DNA of 64,000 bases, from contig OX419761.1 of NCBI GenBank assembly GCA_948567375.1, positions 46,972,243 through 47,036,242 on the forward strand, written 5' to 3'. This stretch comes from Lunularia cruciata. Its lineage: Eukaryota > Streptophyta > Marchantiopsida > Lunulariales > Lunulariaceae. Numbering within the stretch: position 1 is the stretch's first letter; each line of letters starts with the position of its first letter. Shown here piece by piece: positions 12,171 to 23,984 of the stretch. Both the position numbers and the translations under genes were made by a program. The notes below the pieces were generated by a model, which saw only the letters and a list, made by a program, of their open reading frames with translations, was not told the DNA's origin and ran no database searches.

Positions 12171-13090
12171 AAGAGTAATCTTTCTACTTACTAGTCAATT
12201 TGAGATTGGTACGAGAGTAATTACTTTAAGATGAGAGTGAATATCTTCATTTTTTTGAGGTTTGGAGTGATGACATTACTCTTATGGATACCTTGATACA
12301 TCCAATCACATGCATTTTTAGTTTATTAAAAGTTTGTAAGGTGATCTAGTCTTGAAATATCTTCTATCTTTCTGCTTTATCCTCGCTTATCCTTCTTTTA
12401 TCATGGTGTGTTTTATCCTTTTGTACCTTGATGTGTTCTTCCATCATTCTTCTTCTTGTTATATTATGCAATCACCTTTCTCTCATCGATTCTCAAAGCT
12501 TCTTTGAGTTATGTGTTGGTGCTCTCAAAATAAGTCAGAATTTTGGCCTTATGGATCTACTTGTCCTTGGTATTCAGACTTGATAAAATAGCATTAATAT
12601 GATCATGTCCATTTTTTCCTATTTGGAATAGCATGGTTGTAATCCTTTGAGCTATCCAATATACGATTGAGAAACTAGTCTTGTAGTTTAATGAAATTAA
12701 TTGGAAAATTAACAACAATGCCCTTGTAAGTGTGGAGTTTATCAAGTTTTGGTGGGATAATAAGCCAATTTATTTTTTGTTTGAGTACAAAGCACACTAA
12801 ATGCAATTTAATTTGAGATAACTATGGCTAAACAAGTAGAATTTATAGGTAGTTGTAAATGGTCAATAACTAAGCAAACTCATAAATTAATTTTCATGTA
12901 TTTGAAATCTTGGATCATAGTAACTATAAAAAAGACTCACTTTTGAGGTCTTTGACTCTCCCTTTTTATTTGCACTTTTTAGTGCACTTGTATTCTTCTT
13001 TTTCTGTTTCTTTTGTGTATATATTTGGACCTATAGTGCTTTTCATCAATTCCAAAGAGACTCCTTCAGAATCTTGTCTATCTCCTCCAT
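12171..13090. other. No gene seen
   Basis: AT-rich spacer between RLE copies 3 and 2. A minus-strand stretch near 12560-12760 has a vaguely gag-like run of codons with several stops, too weak to assign. Confidence 0.35.
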
Positions 13091-13215
13091 AGATTACTCA
13101 AAAAAAAGGCAATTGTGTAGAAAACACAAAGGAAGGGAAGATCCATCAAGCCATACAAGGATGAAAAAAAAGACGTAAAATGGGGCTAAGCCCTAATATA
13201 ATTGGTATGAGAAAT

Positions 13216-13587
13216 CTACCTTACTACACTTAATGTGATTCCTCTCCTATGGATTGCACTAGCCAATACTCGTCGTAAAGCAATGGACACATATTGTCTA
13301 AAATATAAAGTATATTGTGAGAGTAATACACCATGATGTCTAATATAATATGCTCTTGTGCACTCCTTGACAAGTGTGTCAAATGCCACATCCATCACTC
13401 CATAGAATTTCAAGGCTAGAAGAACAAAGAAGTGACCTTGTTGCATACTCTTACACTTGGAGACCTTACCTACTGCAGCTCTGCTTGCTGCCAATCCAAG
13501 GAGATGAGTAATCACTTCCTTTGAAACAAAATTACACGCGGGATCCATGACAACATTTGCTATTGTCACCTGATCATCTTGGACCAA
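13216..13587 (-). pseudogene. RLE copy 2: C-terminal endonuclease region remnant
   Basis: A 123-codon open stretch aligned with the end of the copy 1 protein. It reads MVQDDQVTIANVVMDPACNF where copy 1 has VRDDQMTVADIVVTDPTRDI, then GKVSKCKSMQQGHFFVLLAL, KFYGVMDVAFDTLVKEC and a final basic segment ending near RRGITLSVVR. In this family the D...V.D..V segment is the core of the PD-(D/E)XK-like restriction-like endonuclease; here the ADIVV aspartate has become N (ANVV). The upstream zinc knuckle part is further decayed. Confidence 0.75.
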
Positions 13588-14553
13588 GTATAAGTTTGCA
13601 ATGACTAATGTTGACTACAAAGCATACAAACTATTCCTCCAAGCAAGGTATCCATTCTCTTGGGCCATAGCAAACGCTATATCCTTAATGGCATCATGTG
13701 TAGCTATCCTCTATCCTCCAAAAGTACATTGTGTCATATGGACTACTATTGCATCTAATGTAGAACCACACTCACAAGTGAGTAATGAAGATGCAGATGA
13801 CCAAACCTATGCGGAACTTCATTGTTGTAGAGAAGGTATCTAATGCGAGTCAAAATGCCCTAATGCATGGTCAAGATAGTGTTCAAGAGCATGCACCCTT
13901 GCCAAAGTAAGAGCAAAGATGTGTTGTAGTAACCCAAGGAATGGATGATGTCAACTAAGAGAGAATACAGCATATTGAACTTTCCACTCTATCAAGGAAG
14001 CAGAGGATGAAAGGTCATCTTTTGCTCATGGAGATAGACCATCTCTCATCTATTTTAATAACATTTGGAGATAAAATGATCCTTCCTTCACCTTAGTCAC
14101 ATATGTCTCCCAAGACTAACCTATCAAAAACTACAAAACAAGAGGAAAGTAAAGATTTTGAGAGAGCCCAACAACCCAAAAATGTTATAGGTGCCATCTC
14201 TTCTATAGACAGAAAATCTACTTCTCCACACAAGATTGGTAGAGATATCTATCTACATGCCAAATCCCCTACCACACAGACAAATGTCTCTTTTCCAAAT
14301 GATATCACCAAATATTTCATAGTTCTCCTAGGAATCAAAAGCTCTAGGAATGTGATAGGAGGGTCAAGGAAGGGAGAAACATGCAAAAAAGGTAAGTTGG
14401 TTGACGGGCAATACATCATGGAGAATATATGAAATGCCACTTGTGGATCTTCTAGTAGGGGCAAGTCATTATAAGGAGAATATAATTTGTAACAGTTGCA
14501 TCTAACAATTGTGTGACAAAATCCTAGGATCCTATTGACATTCCAAGAATACT

Positions 14554-15595
14554 TCATCCATATGTAGATGTGATACATACCTTTAGAAACTCAAGGTGGT
14601 GAATAATACCTAAAGGGGACCATGCTCTACACTTTGATACCTTGATTCTCAAGCATATAAGATGAAGCTTGGTAGTCAAGTGGTCAAAGGCATGTCTAAT
14701 CTCATCTATAGGGCACACAATGTGTGTATCATCTACCAAGGACAGAAATACACAACTTAGCATGGCCATAGTAGTAGATAAGAGAGCTCTAAAGTGAACC
14801 ATGGCAAATAAAGGTCCCCCTAAAAGACTCCAAGATGGTGACTCCCTCTTGTGATAAACTATCCTGGTAGGAAAGGGAAGCAAGAGAACCATAAGGGGAC
14901 CACATAAAGGAAATAAGATACGCCAAGGATCCACATGCCTCCCTAAGCTCTCTAAAGATAGATGCATGTAAGATGTTATTAAAAGTGCTCTCAATATTCA
15001 TCTTTAGGACTATCCACTTTGAAGAGATATCTAGGAGTGCCCTAATACCTATAGATATAATCTCATAACTTCCAATTGTAGCTACTCCAAAATGATAGGA
15101 ATTGAGGTGTTATCAAAAGTGAGAATGATGCAAAAGATGCAAAAGGACAATGACACGGCTAACCAAATGCAAAAAGACCTTTCTAATAGAAATTGGTCTT
15201 ATTCTCCCATGTCCTTCACTATTGTGAGAAGTAGACTAGCACCTAACATTCAGTTAATTGATGTTAGGAATATCTTCCCTTGCTACTACTACAGCCATTT
15301 GAAATAAAATGATCATTTTCCTAAAAGTAATTTTTATATACTCATATACCATCTTTGACAAGCTTCTTAAGGAGAGGCATGTGACAATGCATATTTTTTG
15401 TGCAAAAGCAATCTATCTAGGCATAAAAGTTGCTCAAGTTGACGATCTAATATCTCTAATGGTACTCTCTCTACTACCATAAGATTTAGTAAGCATAAGG
15501 AAGAGATAATGTTATCAATAGGACTAGGTATATACAAAGGGTGTAGAATTTTTCTACTCTACTCTCCAGCTTGATGCAATATTCTATATTATCAT
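14554..15595 (-). pseudogene. RLE copy 2: reverse transcriptase remnant
   Basis: Minus-strand frames here match the RT of copy 1. The stretch at 14554-14994 contains GPLFAMVHFRALLSTTMAML, the catalytic-box equivalent VDDTHIVCPIDEIRHAFDHL, and LRIKVSKCRAW. Further 5' (15000-15595) the nucleotide sequence follows copy 1 through the GASQLL and RPIAIGE region. In RLE-type elements this domain copies the element RNA onto nicked target DNA. The frame alternates between two phases and has stops, so it is inactive. Confidence 0.8.
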
Positions 15596-16065
15596 TGTAA
15601 CAATATGGAGTTTAGCAACAAAGTTAGTCAAGGCTAACAAAGTAACAAATGGGCCAAATTAGCCTAGAATATCCTAGAAGTATCTAAGAAGTTACTTGGT
15701 ACCCTCCCAAGTATGGATTAATGTGCATGCCAAGTGGCAACTTCTAAAAGGAAGCTTCTTAGGAAGCTTCTTTGCTAGCTTAGCTTGCATCTCAAGTAGG
15801 TAGCCTCTAGAAGCTTCTAACTAGCTTAGCTAGTACGCCAAGTAGGCCACTTTTAGAAGAAGCTTCTTGAGAAACTTCCCAATTAACTTGACTTGCACTC
15901 CAAGAAAGCAGCTCAAGGAAGCTTCTTGAGAACCTTCCCAAGAAGCCTTGTATGTTCCCTATAAATACCAAAGCCAAAGCTCATATTAGGTATTTGGAAT
16001 TTCCTACAGTCAAGTGTCCCAATCTTCCATTCTCCTAATTTTCTCCTTGGTTTTGGTCCTTTACA
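15596..16065 (+). repeat. 5' LTR of the chromovirus
   Basis: It starts TGTAACAATATGGAGTTT and ends TTTACA, 470 bp. A TATAAATA box lies at 15960-15967. Upstream of it are seven GAAnnTTC units (five of them GAAGCTTC) between about 15750 and 15940, resembling heat-shock element half-site pairs. It aligns with the 3' LTR at 20803-21266 and with the LTR at 62606-63018. Confidence 0.92.
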
Positions 16066-16066
16066 T

Positions 16067-16080
16067 TGGTATCAAAAGTA
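16067..16080 (+). promoter_or_regulatory. Primer-binding site, initiator tRNA-Met type
   Basis: TGGTATCAAAAGTA begins one base after the LTR. The usual plant iMet site starts TGGTATCAGAGC, which the related copy at 63020 keeps as TGGTATCAGAG; here G has become A. Confidence 0.85.
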
Positions 16081-17300
16081 AAATGGGATGGATGGAATTT
16101 ATGGACCACCAAATCTATTTCTACCAAACCATTGGGATTTTTGTATCTAGGTACCTGCCTAAGCATCATTTCACACACTTCATCATCTTATTCTTTGGGC
16201 AAAGTTTTATGAATATGATCACCTTGTCTGAGGAACCCTTGGTACTTCCAATTGTAACTTATGGAGCGGTGGACGTGTTGCATCTATGTGTTAATAAATT
16301 AGATAAATTAAGAGTAGTGTGATAGAATAGTAGTGATGGCAGCAATGCTTGAGGTTATCATTGTTATGCAGTAAAAAATCAAACACCTTACTTGATTGAT
16401 GGATGAATGAGACCATCAATGACAAGAGAATATAGAGAGAGCATTAATTCAAGAAGGAGAAGATCAAATCTGATTTCCAAAACCCAAGGTATTTGAAGGC
16501 AAGAATCTTCTGAGTGTAGTGGAGAATTATGTTTGACTGTGAATGTTATTTTGAAGCTACCAATCTTCAAGATGAAGAGAAATAGATTCTCTTGGCTTCT
16601 AGCCAATTGGATGGAGTAGCAAAGCTATGGTGGCAATTCCAAGTGGAGCAAGTTGAACCGCAATTTGTTGCACCAATCTTGACTTAGGCATAATTCAAGA
16701 GTACAATAATTGGTCAATTCCAAGCTATACATACCACAGTAGTTGCACGAGATAGGTTTGCAGAGTTGAAGTAGATTGGCTTTGTAAGAAGTTAAATCAT
16801 GCAAATCCAAAACACCATCATGCAAATTCTAGATATACTAGAAAGTGAAGCTTTGGATCTATTTTTTAGGGGCTTGAAGTCACAAACCAAATTAGAGATA
16901 ACTATGCAAGAGCTAAGTCACTTGGAGGAAGCCACACGATTGGCCAAACATTTTGATTCCTTGGTTGCAACAACTTGGTCTTGACCTTGACCTCCACAAA
17001 ACCTACCAATACATTATACATGGGTGGAGGAGCCGGCACAATGGAGATTGTATCATTCAACAAAGATCACTTTGCACTATAGATATAGAAACATTATGAC
17101 AAAACAAAGGTTGTTTTTATTATCACCAAATTAGATATCGCATTGTTGAATGTCCACTCAAGAATGTGCGACCTCAACAAGTTGCCCAGATGGAGTTTGT
17201 GGATCAAGGAAACAAGGAATCCCAATAGGAGATTTCAAACCGCCTATTGGGAACTCAATTAGTTCCAATGGGATCAAAGGCTTGACCTACGCAAGTTTGC
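16081..17300 (+). pseudogene. Chromovirus gag remnant
   Basis: The region after the primer site holds decayed gag. The clearest stretch, 16799-16984, reads ILDILESEALDLFFRGLKSQ followed by a segment ending ATRLAKHFDSLV, matching ILDIMNGETLDWFVRGLKSQ in the copy at 63759. Near 17100-17160 a stretch in the right place for a zinc knuckle (YYHQIRYRIVECPLKN-like) lacks intact cysteines. Gag forms the virus-like particle; this one has many stops. Confidence 0.65.
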
Positions 17301-17329
17301 TTCACTTGTAAGGTATAATATTGATCATG

Positions 17330-17650
17330 ATTGTAGGATTTTGGTTGATTTTAGAAGTTTGGATTTTTAGAAGTTTGCTAATTGCATGTCCATGCAATTA
17401 GCAAAGGAATTACATATTCTAATCAAGCCAATAATTGGAAGTAGATTGATGATGGTGGATGATAGAAAGGGTTTTGCATTCCTTACCTCATATTTTGTTA
17501 CATTTAGGATTAGGAAGGAGTATTTGGAGTGTATGAGTTTTGTAGTGGCACCTATGCACTATGATGTCATTTTGGGTTTTCCTTGGCTTGAACATCAAAA
17601 AGTTCAATTTGATTGGACCCAGCAACAAATTCAAGTACAAATCTAAGGTA
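17330..17650 (+). pseudogene. Chromovirus protease (retropepsin) remnant
   Basis: The catalytic D-S/T-G-A site is damaged: the sequence reads ILVDF where ILVDSGA is expected. Downstream, 17386-17646 is open and gives LAKELHI, then APMHYDVILGFPWLEHQKVQ, the typical retropepsin C-terminal ILG-PWL motif followed by the start of the linker. A perfect 15-bp hairpin at 17374-17405 has scrambled the sequence just after the active site. Confidence 0.75.
17374..17405. repeat. Perfect 15-bp hairpin in the protease region
   Basis: Arms 17374-17388 (TTTGCTAATTGCATG) and 17391-17405 are exact reverse complements with a two-base loop. A second, 10-bp perfect pair (TCCCAATAGG, 17220-17229 with 17243-17252) lies just upstream. 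Confidence 0.9.
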
Positions 17651-17724
17651 GGAATTTCTGATTAGGTTGTTTGGCATCTTTGAGTAAGACACCTAAAAAT
17701 AATCAGTCCTAAGATGGGAAGATT

Positions 17725-18838
17725 GTGAAGAAAGCAGCCATAGAGCAAGCTTTGAACAAAGATAAGTTCCTGGATGGAAAGTTTGTTAGTGAAGCAACTA
17801 TAGAGCAAGTTTTGGAGGAAGATAAATCTGTTTTTGTGGTGTGGATCAAGCTAATTGCACAAGGAGAATCTGAGGAGGGTCAAGAGCCTCATCAAGCAAT
17901 GTTTGATCAAATAGTTCAAGAATTTGAATATGTGTTTTTGGATGATCTGCCAAAGAGATTACCCTCCAATCCTAGTATGCCTTTCAAGATTGAGTTATTT
18001 CCAAGGAGTACTCTAGTGAGTAGACCAATCTGTTTGCTCTCACCAAAGGAGTTGGAGGAGTTGCAAATAACACTTACGGAGTTGTTAGAGAAGAATTTCA
18101 TATGACATTGTACATCTCCTTGGGGAGCATCAGTACTATTTGTTCCAAAGAACAATGGAGGACTTTGTTTCTATATTGATTACCATGGGTTCAATAAAAA
18201 AATAGTGAAGAATGCATATCCCTTGCCTCAAATTGATGACTTGCTTGATCAATTGAGTGGAGCATGATACTTCTCTAATTTGGATCTTTGTAGCGGCTAT
18301 TTGAAAATCTCCATTGATAGGAAGGATGTGAAAAAGATTAGCTTTTGCACAAGGTATGGGCATTTTGAATGGAGAGTTCTACATTTTGTGCTCACTAATG
18401 CTCCAACAATCTTCATGGGTTAGATGCATCGAGTGTTGGATGGACTATTGGATTGGTATGGTGGTGTTCTTGGATGATATTTTAATCTATAGCAAGATGG
18501 AGGTACAATATTCCAATCATGTGTGAGAAGTCCTAATGCGACTACATCAAAGGAAGTTTTATTGCAAGAAATCAAAGTGTGCCTTTTGGAAAAAAAATGT
18601 CACCTTCTTAGATCACAAGATCTCATCAAAAGGGTTCAAGATGGAAGAGGAGAAAATCAAGGCCATTATTGATTGGCCTACTCCAAAGGATACCATAAAG
18701 GTGCAAGCATTTAATAGATTGGTAAGGTTTTACCAACATTTCATCCACTATTATGTACATGTGGTAGCACCATTGACCAACCTCTTGGAGAAAAACTCAA
18801 GTTTTCAATGGACTGCCAAGCATGAAGAATCATTCTAG
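17725..18838 (+). pseudogene. Chromovirus reverse transcriptase remnant
   Basis: The frame at 17725-18105 carries the pre-RT segment FEYVFLDDLPKRLP and then the RT start with PKELEELQ and LLEKNFI. After a stop the reading continues with [47 protein letters not shown] and VLDDILIYS-like sequence near 18465, the equivalent of the YVDD box. The last open part, 18536-18838, reads KCAFWKKNVTFLDHKISSKG and then FNRLVRFYQHFI, which are typical thumb and connection motifs. Several in-frame stops make it inactive. Confidence 0.85.
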
Positions 18839-18889
18839 AAGCTGAAACATATGGTGTCTTGAAGACCCATTCTACAACTATATGATCCT

Positions 18890-20330
18890 CAAACTACCTT
18901 GTGTGGTTGACTTTGATGCTTCTAACTTTGCCATTGGAGTTATGTTGCAACAACAATTCCCAAATGGGTTACATCATATTGCCTTTGTGTCTCACCGAGC
19001 AAACACCATAGAAAGGAATTAATCTACATGAGATCAAGAACAACTAGCAATGGTATATGCCACCAAGGTATGGAGGCATTATCTCTTTGGGAAACAGGTT
19101 ATCATGCAAGTTTATTACAAATCCTTGTTGCAAACATTACATTTGGAACACATGAAGATTCAACACCATTGATGGGAGGAGCAACTCCAATTGTTTGATA
19201 TCAAACTTGAGCATAAACCCGATAGGTTCTATGTCATCCTTGATACACTATCATGATGATCTAATTTGAAGTATTTCCCTCTCATCATGGCAGCAATTAT
19301 GATAGTGTCAGTTGATTCCAAGGACCAAATTGAGTTTAGGACATCTCTACAATAAGATCCATTCCTTCAGATGGTACAAGGTCATCTTGCAACACACGAA
19401 AAGGAATAAAACATCTTCTCCTTCAAGGAAGGCCTTCTATTCCATGAGGGCCAGATATATGTTCTAGCCAAGGGTGATCTCCAACTTGTGACCATGACTT
19501 ACCAATTGCTGTCATATGGGTGTGGACAAGACCTTAGGTACCCTCCAACGCCAATGGTGGTGGCCCAACATGGCACAAGATGTTCAAGCATTTGTTCAAT
19601 CATGTGAGAGTTGCCAATGTAACAAGGCCAACAACCAAAAACCAAGTAGACTTCTTCAACTACTTCCCATTCCATTTGCTTAGTGGTAACACGTGAGCTT
19701 GGATCTCATTACATCCTTGCCCAAGATACAGCAAGGTCACACATCAATAGTGGTGTTTGTGAGTAAGCTTATTAAGGAAATCCATTTGGCACCAACCTTT
19801 GATACCATGGATGCTCCAACATTGGCATAGATCTACTTTGACATTGTCTTCAAGCATCATGGGATGCCTCATGTACTCATCTTTGACCATAACCCTCAAT
19901 TCATTGGAAAACTTGGCAATCACTCTTCTAGATACTCAACACCATGCTTGCTTTTTCCATGGCCTATCATCCTCAAATTGATGGAAAAATTGAACGTGAA
20001 AATCACACCTTGGAAGATAGGCTTTGTGTCTTCATCAACATTCACATACCAATTGGAATAAATGTCTTGCAATTGTGTAGTTTGCATACAATAATTCCAA
20101 ATAGGAAAGCACCAAATTCTTTCCTTTCTTCCTCAATTTTGGCCAAGATTCACTTGTTCTAGACTCCCCTCTTGCTCCTCTTATGTCTCATGTCCCTCAT
20201 ACTTCTACCTTCTTGACCACCATATCCTAATCCCTCCAACAAGCAAAATCTCATCTCCTTGTTGCTCTAAATTGTCCAAAAAAAATATGTAGACCACCAT
20301 CATTGTGATCTTACCTTTCAAGTTGTTGAT
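18890..20330 (+). pseudogene. Chromovirus RNase H and integrase remnant
   Basis: RNase H is visible as VDFDASNFAIGVMLQQ and VSHRANTIERN (18900-19020). Integrase follows: an HHCC zinc finger spelled by CHMGVDKTLG and CESCQCNK (19500-19625), the core aspartate in SLDLITSLP (about 19695), the second in DHNPQF (about 19890), and a HPQIDGKIERENHTLED segment (about 19960-20010) with the catalytic glutamate region. The frame shifts at least four times. Integrase inserts the cDNA and makes the 5-bp duplication seen at the ends. Confidence 0.82.
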
Positions 20331-20783
20331 ATGGTCATGCTCTCATCCAATAACCTATCCTTCCCACTAGATACCCAAGTCCGTAATCTTACTCCTAATT
20401 GGATAAGACCGTTTGATGTCACCCAAATCATTTCTCATGTTGCTTATCAACTTGCCTTGCCTTGTCATATGCTCATCCACCTTGTCTTTCATATTTCCAA
20501 GTTGAAACCCTTTGTTGCTAACCCACATTCTTTTTCCTCTTGTGTCCAACCTCCTCCTCCTCTCATCCCTATCAATGATCATGAAGAGAATGAAGTTGTT
20601 TGGAACCTTGCACATCGTCACATTCAGCAAGGTCGTCGAAAACATACAAAGTACAAAGTCCTATGGAAAGGGTATCCCCTTCATGATGCCACTTAGGAGC
20701 CTCTTTCTCATCTACAAAATGCACAAACAGCCATCTAGGAGTTTGAATCTTCAATGGCAACGAGGATATCACCAACTAGCAAT
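20331..20783 (+). pseudogene. Integrase C-terminus and chromodomain remnant
   Basis: The open stretch 20331-20696 reads from the integrase C-terminal domain (VAYQLALPCHMLIHLVFHIS and KLKPFVANP) into a chromodomain: YKVLWKGYPLHDAT, a stop where tryptophan is expected, then EPLSHLQNAQTAI before the end. YKVLWKGYP...W-EP is the signature of the chromodomain that reads histone methyl marks. One aromatic-cage position (W to stop) is lost. Confidence 0.85.
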
Positions 20784-20802
20784 GGGGGGAGGAGGGGGAG
20801 TA
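20784..20802 (+). promoter_or_regulatory. Polypurine tract before the 3' LTR
   Basis: GGGGGAGGAGGGGGAG ends two bases before the TG of the 3' LTR and would prime plus-strand DNA synthesis. Confidence 0.85.
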
Positions 20803-21266
20803 TGTAACAATATGGAGTTTCACGATGAAGTTAGTCAAGGCTAACAAAGTAGCAAAGGGGCCAAATTAACTTAGAATATTCTAGAATTATCTAGGAAGCT
20901 ACTTGGTACCCTCTCAAGTGTGGGATAACGTGCATGCCAAGTGGCAACTTCTAGAAGGAAGCTTCTTGGTTAGCTTAGCTTGTACCCCAAGTAGATAGTT
21001 TCTAGAAGGAAGCTTTTAGAAGCTTCTAACTAGCTTAGCTTGCATGCCAAGTATGTGGCTTCTAGAAAGAAGCTTCTCGATTAACTTGACTTGCACTCCA
21101 AGAAAGCCGCTCAAGGAAGCTTCTTTAGAAGTTTCTCAAGAGACTTGTATGCTCTCTATAAATACAAAAGCCAAAGCTCATGCTAGGCATTCGGAGTTTC
21201 CTACACTCAAGTATCCCAATGTGATCTTCCATTCTCCTAATTCTCTTTTGGTTTTGGTCTTCTACA
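20803..21266 (+). repeat. 3' LTR of the chromovirus
   Basis: 464 bp, TGTAACAATATGGAG to TTCTACA, collinear with the 5' LTR and carrying the TATAAATA box at 21157-21164 and several GAAGCTTC units. Visible divergence between the two LTRs shows the insertion is not recent. Confidence 0.92.
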
Positions 21267-21619
21267 GTCATAATCAAGTGGAATTTGCGATATCATGTGG
21301 TTGAACTTGCTCCTTGTAACGTGAAACCCTAATAGACTCTTGTTGTAGGGTTGCACAATCTTCCACTCAAATTCTACAAAATCTGGCAACCACCTCTTTA
21401 TACCCCGCATGCCCCTTCTAGTATAACAGAAACACCATCAAGGGAGTAAGAGGAGTAAGAACCATGCTAACTCATCTAAGGAATCACATGCAAAACAATT
21501 AAAAGGTAGGCAAGAAGTCTATCTAGCCTCATCATGGAGTCTACAAGGTAGCCTAAAAAAGAGGTAAAGATATGGAAAACTAGTCTCAAATAGCTCCAAT
21601 ATACAACACGCTTGAGATG

Positions 21620-21838
21620 TTAATCACTCCTATGACTTGATAGGTATCCCAAAAAGATAAACAAAAGAATAGATGAAATATACTTAATCTCAAGTATCAT
21701 TGCTATAGATATCATTGCTCGCCTCCAAGTGATATGATCCCAAGTGAGCCCATCATAATCCTTGTGTATCCTTCTGACCATGATCTTTACACCTTGCAAG
21801 GTAAAGAGTTTATGACACCTATGGTGTATCCCAAGCAA
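21620..21838 (-). pseudogene. RLE copy 2: N-terminal zinc-finger region
   Basis: On the minus strand the 72-codon stretch reads HHRCHKLFTLQGVKIMVRRI followed by HKDYDGLTWDH, aligning with CPVCHRHFTSQGVKIHVGSM and HKDYDWTTWDA in copy 1. The first finger cysteines are lost (HRCH instead of CPVCH). Between here and the insertion point (21272-21620) the sequence tracks copy 1 through LAWFLLLLLP, a TGA and WC. Confidence 0.8.
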
Positions 21839-22340
21839 TTCTTGATAGCCCCTTATGGAAAAATGTTCCCATGGCGAGCATAAAATAATGATAATAATAA
21901 CATATGAAACACTTTTCTGATTCTTCTTATATTTGCAAAATCACAACTTGTCACATATCAAATCATAAAACTACATGATATCTCTCTAAACCTAAAAACT
22001 ATAAACTCTTATCTTTCAATTCACACCTCAATAATTCTTAAACTAAAATTTTCATCGAATTAGAACATGATTACCAAGAAATTAAAATAAAAAACTCCAA
22101 CCTATAACTCTTGATATAAAATAATTCATTAAATTGATTAAAAAACTTTAAAATATTCATATCTTTCTACTAAATTTTCCATATCCTTCAATCTAAATAC
22201 TAATAGAGTTTAAATTGAGAAAGAATAAAACTGACTATGCACTCGGATGCTAGTGAACACTCCAAACATCTAAAATTTCTCACCTCCACCATTTTTCACT
22301 CACTCTCTCATTTTTCCCTTTTTCTCTCCCCGTCCCATCC

Positions 22341-23529
22341 TCTCGGTCCAAATTTCTCTTGAATACCTTTGAAGAAAACAAACGGATTTATTTCCCAGCT
22401 TTTAGATTCTTTTGAATGGTAAACTTGCCTTGACATTCTGCATATGGAAAGTTAATGGGTATAAGTTGAAGGGCCTCGATTTTCCGGCACGCACTCTGTA
22501 CCCTTCTCAATACGCGTTTACCAAATTTGTGCTTACTCTAATCTGCTTGTCAACACAGCAAAATCAACCAAGAGGACCGTACTTCGTGTGCCGCCGGCTG
22601 TTGATATCGACCAATGGCATACATTGGAGGGTTTTCAGAAATAGTTCTTTTGGTATGCTATCTATGGGTAAATGATATACTCCATCATTATTTTTAGCAA
22701 AACTCTGTAAGGAGTTAAAGTGCTAATAAATCAATTGCTAGTTAAACTATTTACGGCATATTTACTGCAAATTGTATTTATTTATAAAAGTCAGGTGCCA
22801 TATTATGGATATTTAAGGTTATCCTATCAAAATAAATGATTGTCAGAAGAAATGTCTTGGATTACCATGTTTTTTGGTGTGTGATTCTTAGAAGATGATT
22901 TATGAAAAAAATTTGGCGGATCCAAAATGCCGCTCTCAACTAACATTAGATTTTCTCTTGAACTAGAATCCTCATGCTTTCAAGCTTGAAAGTCACGGGT
23001 ACTCCTAACGGTCGATGCAGGTCACAAAGTATTTCTCCACGTTGAAAGTAAAGTTAGGATTCATGAAATCTAATAAACTTTCACAATGGAAGATTCCAAG
23101 TCACAAGAATTTTCTCACTAATATCAAAGACAATAGACAAACATTTTGTGGATGGATGTTCTCCGAGCGCCTACTGACGGCTAGGGAAAAAGCACATTTA
23201 ATCCTAAATTGTACTGTATCAACAATTGGTGGCAATCAAATGTAACCAGATTCACCTTAAACCAAGCACTTTATTAACACCGATTGATTAATATTTTACA
23301 ATAAACCCATATAATACTCCGTATCCCTTGTGGTAATGGAAACAAACTGATAGGGAATTTATTAATGATAAGGAACTTGGACAAAAATCCATAGTGTATC
23401 CTTTTCTTCCTGCATCCTTGCCCCTGCAAATTTTTTGTATTACCACTCGATAAAAATGTACATGAAAATATGTAGTGCGCTGGAAAATTATTTCTGAAAC
23501 CTTCTTGTGTGTGACTGAACCATTCCCTA
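22341..23529. other. No gene seen; spacer between two inverted RLE copies
   Basis: About 1.2 kb with short frames (for example 22412-22675) that show no motif. The two RLE copies point away from each other from this spacer. No LTR, tRNA or exon was recognised. Confidence 0.45.
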
Positions 23530-23984
23530 TTTCAAAGAGACGGGGAGAGGAGAGGGGGAGAGACCATGAGATAATATCCGTAATTTCTGAGTGCTCTCTA
23601 GCATGTAGCATTCAAGTGAATAGTCTATTCTCTTTGTTTTTCAATTTCGGTTCCATTGGCACCTAGATTGAAGACTATGGAGAATGGAGTAGAAAGTTAT
23701 GAGGATTTTTAGATTTTTTAAGGTTTAGAGTGATCATTATACATTGAAAGTGATGGATCAGGGATTTTTGATTCCAATCTCTTGGTTTTAATGATTAAGT
23801 TCCATGGAAATTTAGTTTGAAAATTTTGGATTTGGAAATTGAAAGTTATGAGAGTTTATAGATTTTAGGGTTTGGAGAGATTGTTTTCTTATGTGAGTTG
23901 GGATGTGAGGGGTTGTGGTTTTGCAGATATGGGGAGATATGGAGAGGAGCATCATGTATTACTATCATTATTCTTGTGCTAGCC

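Larger units (their letters stand above)
15596..21266 (+). mobile_element. Chromovirus (Ty3/gypsy with chromodomain), nested in RLE copy 2
   Basis: A 5671-bp element with two LTRs, an initiator-Met-type primer-binding site, gag, protease, RT, RNase H, integrase, a C-terminal chromodomain and a polypurine tract, all in the plus direction. The flanks are ATCAT (15591-15595) and GTCAT (21267-21271), a 5-bp duplication with one change. The pol frame is broken by many stops and frameshifts. Integrase before the LTR and an added chromodomain define chromoviruses, whose chromodomain is known to steer integration to marked chromatin. A second copy begins at 62606. Confidence 0.93.
13091..22340 (-). 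mobile_element. RLE copy 2, near full length, split by a chromovirus
   Basis: The element runs on the minus strand from a 5' end near 22340 to a 3' end near 13100. Removing the nested chromovirus (15596-21266) leaves about 3.6 kb, collinear with copy 1 at 23530-27411 from the 5' leader (GACGGGGAGAG, TAGATTGAAG, AGAGTTTATAG blocks) to the 3' hairpin (GGGGCTAAGCCCTAAT near 13174) and terminal AAAGGCAAT. The reading continues correctly across the insertion: 21272 corresponds to the ATTACGATGATG site of copy 1 and 15595 to the next bases. All frames are broken. Fragments of each domain are listed separately. Confidence 0.88.
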
